This document shows positions 1 through 10,174 of a stretch of 64,000 nt of DNA, piece by piece. The position numbers were made by a program, and so were the translations under genes. Within the stretch, counting starts at the first letter, position 1; the number at the start of each line of letters is the position of its first letter. The stretch covers positions 688,552-752,551 of the forward strand of contig RPFO01000080.1 in assembly GCA_009746045.1 (NCBI GenBank). Reading direction: 5' to 3'. The notes beneath the pieces were generated by a model that was not told the origin of the DNA, ran no database searches, and worked only from the letters and a program-made list of their open reading frames with translations. Source of the stretch: Mesostigma viride (Eukaryota; Streptophyta; Mesostigmatophyceae; Mesostigmatales; Mesostigmataceae).

Positions 1-2360
1 TTCTCAGCTGAGCACCTGCAGCACGGGATAATACATGCTGGGCTGCACTACACGTTTCCTTTACCATTTGCCACGGCAATTTACAGTGCACGATGGCTAT
101 CTCAGGTGCATACTCTGGATCAACTACAAAACCAACTGAACATACACTCCCGGGAAGGACTAAAGCATCCTGCTTGGGCGCTCGCTCCCCTAAAGGTATA
201 AGCGTCAATCCCTCTAAAGGGAGCTCTTTCACAGAACCGACATCAAACAGAGCGACCTTTAAAAGAACTTGCCTACTCCATCCTTCCGTCGGGGCACGGA
301 GGAAACTATGCAGAATGTGTGTGATGCGGCCATACCTAACCCCCTCTTTACCATAAACCATTACTCCCGAGTTGCGATGGCGAACAGTTTGTCGAAGGTC
401 GGCGACTGCAGTTCGGTAATTGCTGCCATTGATGTGGATTGAGTCATGCTCGTCACAAGCAGGCTCCATGCCACACACCGCCGCCGTAATCATCGTGGGG
501 AGGCGTGGCTCCTGGTTTTGCGTGATCCATTGCTTTCTATCTGAGCAAGTGACTTGACTAGTGCGAGACCCAAAGTGGAAATGCCGTGTCTATTCCGGCC
601 TAACATGGCTGATGAAGGCGTTTATGGAATGGTGCGGCTAGGTGCAGGGTTGTGTTGCCTACCATGGCTGCTGAAGGCGTTCATGGGTGCGGCTAGGTGC
701 AAGGTCGCGTTGCCTAATCGCAACCTTTCTAAATTTTTCGCTCGTTGGACCAACGGTCTACCAGGTAACGGTTAAGAGAGGTAGGGCGCGAAGTTGAAAG
801 TTTGGAACGGCACTGTCGTCATGCGGCTATTTCACGGCATCATAACGGCCTTTATTTCAGTTATGTTCAGTTCAGTTTATTCCCACGCCGGTTCCCTAGC
901 CTTGCCCGTACCGGCTTCGGAATAAACGGATGCCGGAACCGTATCCTTGTTCCAATTTTTAACAGGCAGGTACTACTTATATAAAGCCCGAACTAAGAGC
1001 TCTTTTGTAGAATGTTCTCACTGCCTAATTGCTTTAGTGACTTTGCGTTAATAATTGTCGGCTGTCAGTCTGTCAGCCAACAATCAGAAATCGTTGTCGC
1101 ACTTTATAACCTGCTCCAATGGTTGTCCGGCAAAGGCAGGACCAAGCGTTTTCTAGGGTCTGGCAGGACGGCGGTTTTTTAAATGCCTGTGGCTTTCATT
1201 GGTGAATACTAGTTACTGTACCTGTAAATTTATCGGCAGTTTGCGGCTCCGACCGTTCTAAAAGGCTTTGAGACAAGTAGTAACCAGTGGAAAGGTAAGA
1301 TGTCATGACAATACGGAAGATCGCTTGGCTGGAATCACTCGAGACATTCCGCCTGCCGCTGGCTACGGATGTGACCTAGTCGCAATCTTTTTTTTTGCGC
1401 AAATTCAAAAAAACGCGTCTGACGTAGCCCTAGCCGTTGTTCGCAGTCAAGTCAGTGCTGGGGCTAGCGGGCAGTGAGGGCACATACACGCTAGCTCGAG
1501 CGATGGGGCAACCGATTTCCATACGTAACCAATGAATGCAACCACCGAATAACAAGCGCTGCAGGTGTGGCAGCAGGGGTGGCAGCGAGAACCGCACTAG
1601 AAGCGGTTCTAGTAGCGACGACATGTGAGTGACATAAGTAACGGAGAATAAACAGAGCGAGATTCTGGAGCTATCCAAAACCTACAAGGCCGTCATGGAC
1701 AGGCTGTGATCGAAGAGGAATGGAGCCGGGAAAATGAGCAACTGCGTAGCTGAGCAAGGATACTTATGAGAATTGCTTGGCAGTTTGCATTGGAAGGCCC
1801 ATAGACCGCAAAAGCGGCATTCTGAGCAAAAGCTGGTTTCTTAGTATAGCATGAACTCTGAATACTTGATTTCTTGTCCTCTTACATGCGTGGTCAATTT
1901 CATGAAGATGACCATCATGAAGTACCGTCCTTGGGCATTTTTGTGCGTACATGCCCGTTTGTTGTCAAAGCACGTCCATGCAGACCTGAATCCCATGCAA
2001 GCCCCAAGCGTCAATTGCGACTATCTTTGCAAAGGAAAAGCATCTAGACGTGTTCTGATGAAGCCAGTAAGGTCAAATGTTTCATGGTGCTTCCTCATAA
2101 GCCACATAGTAGATTAGATACTAACTTGGTTGGTCCATGCGTGAGTATGTGCATGTTGTCATCAGTTTGCTACCTACTTTTTAATTACCTTGCCTACTTA
2201 CTAGCTTTGTTATTGAAGGTATTTTCCTAATTTTGCACTGGAATTCATTCCTTACATCACTACTATTCTTTCTCCCCTTTGCAATCGCAACAGGAGGGAC
2301 GGAATGTTATCTTCTCCGCGGTCATGAGGTTGTCCCTTCTGCGTGGTAAGTGTCATAAAG
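1..2360. other. No recognisable gene
   Basis: I see no conserved domain, tRNA, repeat family or convincing exon chain here on either strand. Open frames are short (under 90 codons) and compositionally unremarkable. The stretch may hold intronic or decayed transposon sequence. Confidence 0.4.
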
Positions 2361-2960
2361 TTGATTAGTCCCTTGGTCCCTCACTTGCTCCTTGCTTCCT
2401 TGCATGCTTGCTTGCTGAGTTCGATAAACCCCTTGCTTCCTTGCATGCTTGTTTCCGTCTTTGCGTGCTTGCTTGCTTCTTTGCGTGGTTGCTTTCTTCC
2501 TTGATTAGGCCCTTGCTTGGTTGTTTAGCCGCTTGCTGAATTTGATTAGTTCCTTGCTTTATTCCCTTGCTTCCTTGCATGCGTGCTTCCTGAATGTAAT
2601 TAGTCCCTTGCTTCCTTTCTTAGTCCCATGCTTCCTTTGTAAGCCACTCTTCCTCGCATGCTTGCTGAATTTAATTAATGCCTTGCTTCCTTTGATATGA
2701 CCTTGCCTACTTGGTTAGGCCGTTCCTTCCCTGCATGCTTGACCACTTGCTGAATGGAATCAGTCCCCTGATTCCTTTGTTAGGCCCTTGCTTCCTTTGT
2801 TAGCCCCTCTTCCTTGCATGCTTGCAATTGCTTGCTTGCTGAATCTAATCAGTCCCTTGCTTCCTTTGTTACGCCCTTGCTTCCTTATTTAGCCACTCTC
2901 GTCCTTGCGCGCATGTACGCTTGCTTGCTGAATTCAATTAGTCCCTTGCCCTGAAGAAAT
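2360..2960. repeat. Degenerate TTGCTTCCTT-rich tandem repeat
   Basis: The words TTGCTTCCTT, GCATGCTTGCTTGC and AGTCCCTTGCTTCC recur at irregular spacing with many substitutions, as in an old decayed minisatellite. Open frames in this stretch are by-products of the repeat. Confidence 0.75.
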
Positions 2961-3441
2961 TTAGTCTAGTTACCCTGGAGCTTCACAGTTAATAAACGTG
3001 TTTTCCCTTTTTCAATGCATCGGTCATATGCAATGTCGTGGTTTCTTGGTCTTGCACATCTCAATAATGGCGGTGCTAGGCTTTCACTTGGGTCACCCTT
3101 TCAATGTTTTGTACCAGTCAGAAGTATCTTTTTTTATGCCGAGCATGATGTTGTTTGCTATGCCTTTGGTCTGGTTAGGTGTACATGTGCACATGCTGCA
3201 GCCCAGCGTTTCTAATCATGGTCCTGTTTAATGCCTTTTTTCCCCCTTCCTGGTTTATGCGTGCAGGTAAATGTGCAACGAAGCACAGTTTGGCAGAGTA
3301 TATGAAGAACCAAATGATCTACAAGATCTGCCAAACGATGAAGAAACAATCCTCTTTTTGTTGTGATTTATTTTTTGCCTATGAATAAAAGTTTTTTTAA
3401 ATAATATTTATCAATGTAATAAATGCACTGATTGTGAGTCA
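2961..3441. other. Unassigned; possible poly(A) signal near 3384
   Basis: No gene recognised. AATAAA at 3384-3389 follows a short AT-rich stretch and could be a polyadenylation signal of a plus-strand transcript, but no supporting coding sequence lies upstream. Confidence 0.3.
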
Positions 3442-4193
3442 TTAAAAAAATTAAATTAAATTAAATTATAACATGCCTCCGTGGGGAGGTCATGTAGCAC
3501 ATATTCCATGATGGATGGGGTGGAGGAAGCCGCGTGGTCGAACTATACTAACGCTAGGCTATCTAGAAAATCCTAACTACACTACTCATCAAAACGCCTC
3601 CTCCGCTTGGGGGGAGGTGGCTTGCCCACAGGGTCGGGCGTGTGCGCCTTGACAATCTTCTTCCACCGCGTCTTGTCCTGCATGACAGTCCAAAGACGGG
3701 AGAGAGAGTGTATGCGGTGCTCAAACTGGGCTGGGACCACTAGGTCGTCCAGCAACATCTGAACGTAGTTGGTGACAGGTTTCCCTACCCTTTTGGGAAT
3801 GTCCGCGGGGCCAGGCCAGGTCAGAATATGCCGCCCTGGCTGGCCAAGCCGCTGGGGGCCGGCCAGACCAAGGGTGGTGTCGACCTGGCTAGTGCGGGCA
3901 AGGTGTCCTACAAATGCTATCCTACGCTGCCTAATCTCGTCCGAAACACGAGGCATGCCATGATACAAAGACTCTGATGACGGACGCTCGGAAAAACCTA
4001 CGTTAAGGACCTGCCGGAGCATCCTGTAAACTGTGCCGTCGAGCCGAGCTGCCAGTTTGGGTGGGAGGGTCCACGCCTCGGCGCCATTGTGAGTCATGCC
4101 CCTGTTGTAATCATCTTGCATTGTCGTATTTCTGTTGGTCCCTGATAACACCATTGTTTTGTCCCAGAATGGCTGGAGAATTCGCCTGTGCAT
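3442..4193 (-). mobile_element. LINE 3' fragment, family 1
   Basis: This is a minus-strand non-LTR retrotransposon remnant. The 3' end is a run of TTTAA-type pentamers (about 3447-3470), following a 3' UTR that contains TCCGTGGGGAGGTCATGTAG. The same 3' terminus recurs on the plus strand at 19126-19385, where it is flanked by a target-site duplication, which confirms a mobile LINE end. Short tandem tails of this kind are common in RTE-type LINEs, but the clade is inferred. The 5' side is truncated at about 4190, against a CACTA-like subterminal block. Confidence 0.8.
3582..4193 (-). pseudogene. LINE ORF2 C-terminal remnant (post-RT region)
   Basis: The frame resembles the region just after the reverse-transcriptase core of the LINE at 4687-5688. 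Both share GAE-WTL, a following RLDG/KLDG, RQRR-x-VGHLARTxQVDT and PGRH-LTWxGPxD, and both end in a basic, proline-rich tail. The catalytic RT motifs are absent, so this is a 5'-truncated copy. The first 35 or so codons probably read through unrelated sequence at the truncation junction. It has diverged well beyond recent copies, suggesting a related but separate subfamily. It encodes no active enzyme. Confidence 0.75.
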
Positions 4194-4550
4194 GTTCTTG
4201 ATTTTCTTGAGATTCTACTCGTTTTTTTGTCCTGAGATTTTCTTGAGATTCTACTCGTTTTTTTGTCCTGAGATTGTCCTGAGATTTTCACTACAAAGTC
4301 AAAATCTCAAGACCTGAGTTTTTCACCAGAAATCTCAGGACCCGAGGTGTGCACTTACCAGATTTTGTGAAGACGAAAAAAATCAGGAAAAATCAGGGCA
4401 ATCTCAGGAAAAATCTCAGGAAATCTCAAGACGATCTCAAGACAATCTCAAGATATCTCAGGATTTCTCAGGATTTCTCAGGATTTCTCAAAAAAAAACT
4501 CAGGACGATATCAAGAAATATCAGGACGAATTTTTTCCGACTTCCTAGTG
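4190..4550 (-). mobile_element. CACTA-like transposon end with AATCTCAGGA subterminal repeats
   Basis: A dense array of AATCTCAGGA and AATCTCAAGA words occurs in both orientations, as in the subterminal repeats of CACTA/EnSpm elements. Read on the minus strand, the block begins at 4550 with CACTAGGAAGTCGG, closely resembling the CACTAGGAGCCGGG ends at 13757 and 47328. Only one end is present; the other side stops at the LINE fragment near 4190. Superfamily assignment is inference, since no transposase is seen. Confidence 0.5.
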
Positions 4551-5706
4551 CCCGATGGATGGATGGATGGGTGCAAACATTCCTACCGGTCTAATCTATC
4601 TACATTGGCTACATACTACATCTACCTAACAGCATTCTAATAACTACAACATCTATCTAGGCAGCCGCACGCTGCCCGAGGGGGAGCTATCTGGCGTGCC
4701 TCCCGCGGGACTGCACACGCGGGCGCTTCCCCACTGGGGGGGGCTCATTGTCCTCTATGACCTGGGCCCACTTGGCCTTGTCCATCATCTTCTTCCAAAT
4801 CACGGAGAGGCCGAGGCCCCCCATGTCCTCTACTAGCTGTTCCTTGAAGGTGCGGGCCTTGCGGCGTCTAACATCACTAGGCCCAGCCCACGTCAGGAGG
4901 TGCCGGCCAGGCTGGGCTGGTCGCAGTCCTGCGGGGGGGCCACGTGAGGTGTCTACCTGGTTGGTGCGAGCTAGGTGCCCTACAAGCTGCAGGCGGCGTT
5001 GCTTAATGGTGCTGGTGATATAGGGCATGCCCTGGTACAGGTCCTCATTGCGGACATGAGCAGCATATCCTACTCTGAAAATGGAACGCAGCATGCTGGT
5101 GACCGCGCCGTCCAGCTTGCGGGCCAGGTCGGCGGTGAGGGTCCACGTCTCGGCGCCATACGTGAGAACAGGAAGGACGAGGACCTTGAACAGGTCCTGT
5201 TTCTCGATCTTGCCCAGGGGCTTGCGCCACAGGGCCCGGTACTGACGTAAAGCGTGCCAGGCGAGGGAGATGCGATGGTCCACATCAACCTCGCAGCTGG
5301 GGAGCAGGCTGCCCAGCAGCTTAACGCGGTCCCGATACAGGACTCGAGAGCCGTCTAGGAGATAGAGGGGCGGCGGTGAGTTGGTGAGCCCAACCGCCAG
5401 GGCCTCTGTCTTCTTGCTGACCTCAAGCCCCACTGCACGGACCTCGAGAGCCAGGCAGTCAAGCCATGTCTGCACGTGCTCAGTGTCCTCGAAGAGGGTG
5501 GTGTCGTCTGCATAAATGATGTCTGCTAGCCGAATCTCCGTGTCCGCACCGCCATGCCAGAATTTGTTAGCAACCTGCACTCCTGGTTCCCTGCCCACGA
5601 TGCGGGCAAATCGCTTGCGCGCCTGAATCATTACGTATTCGACAACAATAATGATTAGGTAGGGCGACAGCACGCAGCCCTGCCACACACCCTTCTGTAA
5701 AGGGCA
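4551..5706 (-). mobile_element. 5'-truncated LINE, family 1, abutting the CACTA-like end
   Basis: This minus-strand LINE copy contains the RT C-terminal half and a short 3' UTR. It ends in CCAT-type repeats (about 4553-4575) next to the CACTA-like terminus at 4550. It is 5'-truncated at about 5706, just upstream of RT motif B. Directly beyond lies the 3' UTR of another LINE in the same orientation (5707-5931). Confidence 0.75.
4687..5688 (-). pseudogene. LINE reverse transcriptase, C-terminal half
   Basis: Non-LTR reverse transcriptase copies element RNA into chromosomal DNA by target-primed reverse transcription. Motif B-like WQGCVLSPYLI opens the frame, and motif C YADDTTLF lies at about residues 59-66. 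These are followed by LEVSKKTEAL (motif D), KLLGSLLP, and the post-RT signature TYGAETWTL with RLQLVGHLART. Motif A, the endonuclease and ORF1 are missing because the copy is 5'-truncated; the family's usual ORF2 exceeds 900 residues. The 333-residue frame is otherwise intact, implying a fairly young insertion. The displayed first Met is only the first in the truncated frame, not a true start. RTE/CR1-like versus L1-like placement cannot be settled by eye. Confidence 0.85.
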
Positions 5707-5931
5707 TGGGGGCGTGGATGAAATAGGATAGCCGGATGGATATGGAGCTAACTATCTAAGACCTAGGTACAGGGTCAGTTGTGGGCACCACGGCCCGTTC
5801 GAATCACTGTACGTGAATGCCAAACGTGGTCACACGCGGAGCCCCCACTGGCTTGGGGGTGGTCTCCATTCACTACCTGCCATGCACCAATCCTTGCGAA
5901 CCAGCTGCCGTGCGCTAGATTACAGACATGC
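5707..5931 (-). mobile_element. LINE 3' UTR fragment, family 2
   Basis: This is a diverged relative of the 3' UTR blocks at 19465-19737 and 50090-50340. All share GGAGCCCCCA, TGTGGGCACC, GGTCACACGCGGAG and ATTACAGACA in the same order. No coding sequence of its own is attached. Confidence 0.65.
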
Positions 5932-5941
5932 CAAGGGGCTG

Positions 5942-7930
5942 CTGATAGCCACGAGCCACGAGCCACGAGGTAGCCATGGCTGACGGCGGAGCTCATAACT
6001 TTCACGTTTGAGCACCGAATTTAGCCGTGAATATCACAATCGACGCGTCTTTCTACGACGCACATGCTGATATAATTTTCCGACGCTATTACGCAATATA
6101 CGATGAGCAAACGCCCATCGACGCAACGCAGCCTGACGGCTGCGCTCGGCAATGAAAATACGTCTGCAGCTCCGGCTGCAGCTTCGCCATCAGGGCCGGA
6201 AGGCGGTGGTGACCCTAGTCGCGCACTGGTTGTCGCCCAGCACCCTCCCGGGCTTCCTGCCTCGCCCTCAGCCTCGCCCGAGCCAAATCGCAGCCGCCCA
6301 ACCGAACCAAGCTGGTCTGAGCGCGACTTTGACGTTGACGGGTTATTTTCCACCTTCGACGGTGCCAGACCCGGCTTTTTCGACATGCCACCCATCAAGA
6401 TACTGGAGCTCGTGTTTTATGGGTCATACGCCTCCATTTTCGACCTGTGCCAGCGCCTTCACAGCCATTACCGCCTCCGCCCTGGACCTGACGGCCGGTT
6501 TACTCACCGACCTGAGAACCTGGCCCGCTGGTCTCGCCCCCGTCTTCAGCTCGCCGCCCTCTTTTCCATCCTTGACCGCTCTGTCACGGACCTCTGGACC
6601 CCCTCCCCTTGACCGAATCCACCTTCCTCCTCCACCTCCAAGAAACCATCTCACAGCACGTGACGCCCCTAGCTGCAGATGTGGCAGCTGTGGGTCGCAC
6701 GCTGGCTGCTGAGCTCCCCACCATCCCCACCGCCACCGCCACCCTCCTCGCCTCCACCCCCCCCCCTCCGCCTCCACCGACTCCATCACCGCCCAGCTCC
6801 GCGACATTGACCAACGTCTTAAGGATAATGCCATCGCTATCGAGGTCCTGCAGAACACCGCGGGCCTCACCGCCCAGGCGGTGAAGGACATTGCCGCCAA
6901 GCCAGCCTCTGCTGGCCTGGCCGGCGATGCTCCTCCCATCACGACCTGGGCGGACATGCTTAAGCAGCACACCACCTCCACCACCTCCGCCGTCGCAGCC
7001 CAGCTCCAGCGGCAGACGCTTGACCTCCGCGAGGAGGCCGAGCTTGCCAAGCGCAGCCTTAACGTCATTGTCAAGAACCTCGACATGGAGGAAGGTGAGA
7101 ATTCCGAGAAGCTTGCACGTGCGTTTGAGAGAGAAATTCTTAGTCGCATGGGCCTTACTGGTGAGATCGACCTGGTCGCCCACCGCCTTCCCCGCGCGCG
7201 GGGTAAGGCAGGGCCGCCCCCGCTCCTTCTCACCTTTAAGACCCCGGCGGACAAGATTTCTTTTCTCCGACGCCGCAAGCGGCTCGAGAAGACTCTCTTC
7301 ACCCTTGACGACGACTTGACCCTGGCGCAGCAACAACGGCGACGGGAGCTATGGCCCATCTACCTCCAGCTCCGGCAGACCAAGGCGGGGCAGCCGGTGT
7401 ACTGGAAGGGGCGGCCATCTACGTCGGCCACAAGCCCTGGCAGGCGACCCCCGCGGCCCCAACGACTCCAGACGCCCCAGCTTAGGGGAATACAGCAGTA
7501 GTAGTGTAGAATAGATAGACCGTGGCCATGTACATGTACGCCTCCTAGAGGCACTATCCTAGCTAAGCCACACGCTTTATTTAATCATGTACATGTGTGC
7601 CTATGATGTGCCACACTCCAGATGATGCCTAGCTTTATTTAGCTATGTTGTGCCCATGCAGGGAGTAACTCTCTGCTGAGACGCCATGCCCTAGCCTTTT
7701 TGTATAGCTATGCTGATCTTCCCCCCCATGACAGGCTCCCCCTTCGCTGGGCATAGCTTGAAGATCATGGGGATGCAAGTGCCCTGGTGCACCTAGAGCA
7801 AGGGTCCTTTACATCCCCACCCTTGCAGGAAGTAGCTTAGGATGTATGATAGGCCATATGCCCCCTCTCAAGGGCTATGTGCTACATATACTCCCAACGG
7901 AGTTATGTTACAATTCAATTCAATTCAATT
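5942..7930 (+). mobile_element. ORF1-only LINE ('half-LINE') with 10-bp TSD
   Basis: The element is delimited by the direct repeat CAAGGGGCTG (5932-5941 and 7931-7940) and ends in a CAATT pentamer tail (about 7911-7930). It has a short 5' leader, one ORF1-like coding region (6103-7501) and a 3' UTR of about 430 bp. No endonuclease or reverse transcriptase follows ORF1. The same 3' UTR occurs in a separate TSD-flanked insertion at 37467-37747, so this 3' end is mobilised repeatedly, presumably in trans by a full LINE. The layout parallels mammalian HAL1 half-LINEs. Confidence 0.8.
6103..7501 (+). pseudogene. LINE ORF1p-like RNA-binding protein, two frameshifts
   Basis: Three frames in succession make one ORF1-type protein of about 465 residues. 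The first is a low-complexity N-terminus (6103-6612). The second (to about 6770) and third carry a predicted coiled-coil segment (TAQLRDIDQRLKDNA and following). Next comes an RRM-like core around LNVIVKNLDM and LLTFKTPADKISFLRRRK, and a C-terminal domain with DDDLTLAQQQRRREL. The order coiled coil, RRM, CTD matches L1-type ORF1p, an RNA chaperone that coats LINE RNA. Both frame changes fall at C runs (about 6600-6607 and 6757-6770), so slippage or sequencing error may explain them. The stop at 7501 is followed directly by the 3' UTR. Confidence 0.7.
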
Positions 7931-7940
7931 CAAGGGGCTG

Positions 7941-8280
7941 CCCTGGCGTGAGCCCATTGCGATGTGGGTGGCACATTAGTTGAATAAGAAGTAGCCTCAC
8001 CACTACTTCTCTGTATAATATGGATAATTAATTAAGAAGTGCACCTGCACCACTATGTGTTCCAGCATGCAGCTAAGGTGCGGACATAGGGTGGAAGATC
8101 GTCATGGCTAAACAATGGCGAGGGCATGGCATCTCAGCAGAGAGCAACTCTCTGCATGGGCAAAGCATGACCGACTAACTTATGCTATGCGTCATCTGGT
8201 GTGGAGCCCCTCATAGGCACACAGGTACATGGCTGAATAATGCTCAGTCATCAGCTGGTATGGGGCCCATCATATGCATA
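7941..8280. repeat. Inverted partial copy of half-LINE 3' UTR and AT-rich filler
   Basis: The interval 8070-8170 contains, in reverse complement, words of the half-LINE 3' UTR (GGGCATGGC, CAGAGAG-AACTCTCTGC, GGAAGATC) seen at 7650-7740. The rest shows no gene. Confidence 0.5.
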
Positions 8281-8364
8281 CATTCTGATCAGACACTCCG
8301 CAAAGGTGAAAACCTTTGCGTTCAGTGCCGGGCCGCGGAAAACGCGGAAAACGCGATCTGCAAA

Positions 8365-8460
8365 TGAATCCGACCGGAATCGAACTGGGGACCTCTCGCA
8401 CCAATTTTGCTGACTATAGGACGGACGTCTCCGGTTACCATGGCATCGCCAACTTACACC
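8365..8460 (-). other. tRNA-Pro-like 3' half (pseudo-tRNA or SINE head)
   Basis: On the minus strand TGGTGCGAGAGGTCC followed by AGTTCGATTCCGG resembles the anticodon-arm 3' strand, variable loop and T-arm (B box) of eukaryotic tRNA-Pro. The upstream part does not fold into a normal D-arm and acceptor stem. It is therefore more likely a tRNA-derived repeat or pseudogene than a functional tRNA. Confidence 0.35.
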
Positions 8461-8720
8461 TACAGTCATCCGCAAAAGTTCTCCTGTCCGGGGAGTGATG
8501 CAAGCCTTTCGGATTTGGTACTAGATAAATCACTCGAGATCTGTGTGTAGGAGTACTACACACGTGTCTGCACGCGAGACTTGTTCATATGCATACATGT
8601 ACAAGGCCACGTTGGCTAAGCCTTACTATTCTATGTACACTGCTACTGCTGTAGTCCCCTAGGCTGGGGATGCTGAGGGTGCTGTGGCAGCGGAGGTCGC
8701 TTGCCAGGGCTTGTGGCCGA

Positions 8721-9098
8721 TTAGTCCGTTAATGGCAAGGATGTTAGCGGAAAGCAGCTGCAAGTGGCTTTGCGCAACACACGAAGCGCAGCATCCGGTC
8801 TTTCCGCGTTCTCTGGCCATGTCTTGTGTGTCAGCAAAAGATTGTCCGCATACGCGAAATCCCCTTTCTCCCAGGACATATTGAATGAATGCGCCAACAG
8901 GGCCGAGTCGAGCTCGTTCTGAAAGCTTTTGCTTTCCGCGGCGTCAAACATCCGTCCATCTGGCTTATCCATGTCAATGCCAAACGCCACAAAACTATGA
9001 ACATTTACAACTGGCTCATTCGTAATGGGATGCTCAATGATGAGAGGGAAGACTGCCTTCAGCCGTTCAAACGTCGTTGAGCGCCACCAAATTCTGCC
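8721..9098 (-). pseudogene. TauD/TfdA-like Fe(II)/2-oxoglutarate dioxygenase C-terminal exon
   Basis: TauD/TfdA enzymes hydroxylate small substrates using Fe(II) and 2-oxoglutarate. The exon encodes HPITNEPVVNVHSF, then W-x-KGDFAYADNLLLTHKT and a downstream RVLRK. This matches the family's C-terminal signature: a W-x-GD-x6-DN-x3-H block with the distal iron-binding His and the oxoglutarate-binding Arg. The N-terminal H-x-D half is not in view. Reading into the exon on the minus strand, TTTGTGATGGCAG at about 9099-9111 is a good 3' splice site, so this is probably the last exon of an intron-containing host gene. The reading frame is open to its stop. Whether upstream exons survive is unclear, because 9100-9500 shows no further match. 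Confidence 0.5.
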
Positions 9099-9111
9099 AT
9101 CACAAACAAGT

Positions 9112-10100
9112 AACAATGGCCAGCAGTTATAGACAAAGATTTGCATTATTGATATATGCAAGACCTGGTATGAGACTTGTTGACCGCCACCAGATCCTGC
9201 CAATCACAGGCACAACGAGTGGCAAGCACTTCCAGAGATAAGAAGGCACCTATGGTCAGACTGCCAGTGTACCATCCTCAACCAGGTTTACTTTGCTGAA
9301 AGATTCACTTGCAATACCTGTCCTACCACCGATGAGACATGCAGCTATGCATCCTAGGCAGGTAGCGATGAACAGATGGTCAAGAAGAGATATAAAGAGA
9401 CACATGGCCAAGGCTGCCTAGGTCCTGGATACCCATCTATCATGCTGAATCAAGGCCATGAACAGAGCTTGGTTGTTCGAGGATAGTTTATCTAGAGCAT
9501 GGGGGAGCAAAAGGGCTAACTAATTAGTAAAAACTAAGTCATGCGACATGTCCAGCCAAATACCCATTCCCACGGTTCTCATAGAGTGGGCGATCAAGTA
9601 AACATATATAGTAGTTCTATTTAGGTACCCCCTTCCCATACTAGAAATGAGAAGGGGGACAACCAGATAATCAGTCATGCTGTTTGTTACTCTAACTGGA
9701 GAGGACAAGCCACTAGGTCTCGACACTCTACAGCCCTGACATCGTGCGAGTGACGAGTCCATGCTCCTCTACACACCTAATACACTATGATATATTCGAG
9801 TCTACTAGTCCACGCGTCGAGTCCACTGAACTAAGTCTCAATACTCTTACAGCCCTGGCATCTTGCAAATCCATGCTCCTCGTAACAACTACAACAAGAC
9901 TCTTCCCGGACACACGAGCAACCAGTAAGTCTCATTGCAAGCGCATGTCCATCAAATCTTCTACACGTGAAGTCCCTTTTTCAACGGCTTCCCATACAAA
10001 CCTCAAACACTCTCCAAACCACGAAGACTTTCTGCATCTTGATCGACCAAGTTCATTACTGCATATATTGCTACCCTTTTATTCAGATAAGAGTGAGCTT
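9112..10100. other. No clear gene; two diverged copies of a 35-bp motif
   Basis: The words TCTCGACACTCTACAGCCCTGACATC (near 9717) and its variant near 9837 are duplicated. They may be relics of a repeated exon from the minus-strand gene next door. Nothing else is recognised. Confidence 0.35.
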
Positions 10101-10174
10101 TTACTTTACAGGCTCTTCCTGGTACCGGAAAGATCCACTACTAGGTCTGATTAGCCGATGGGACTGGTTCAAAA

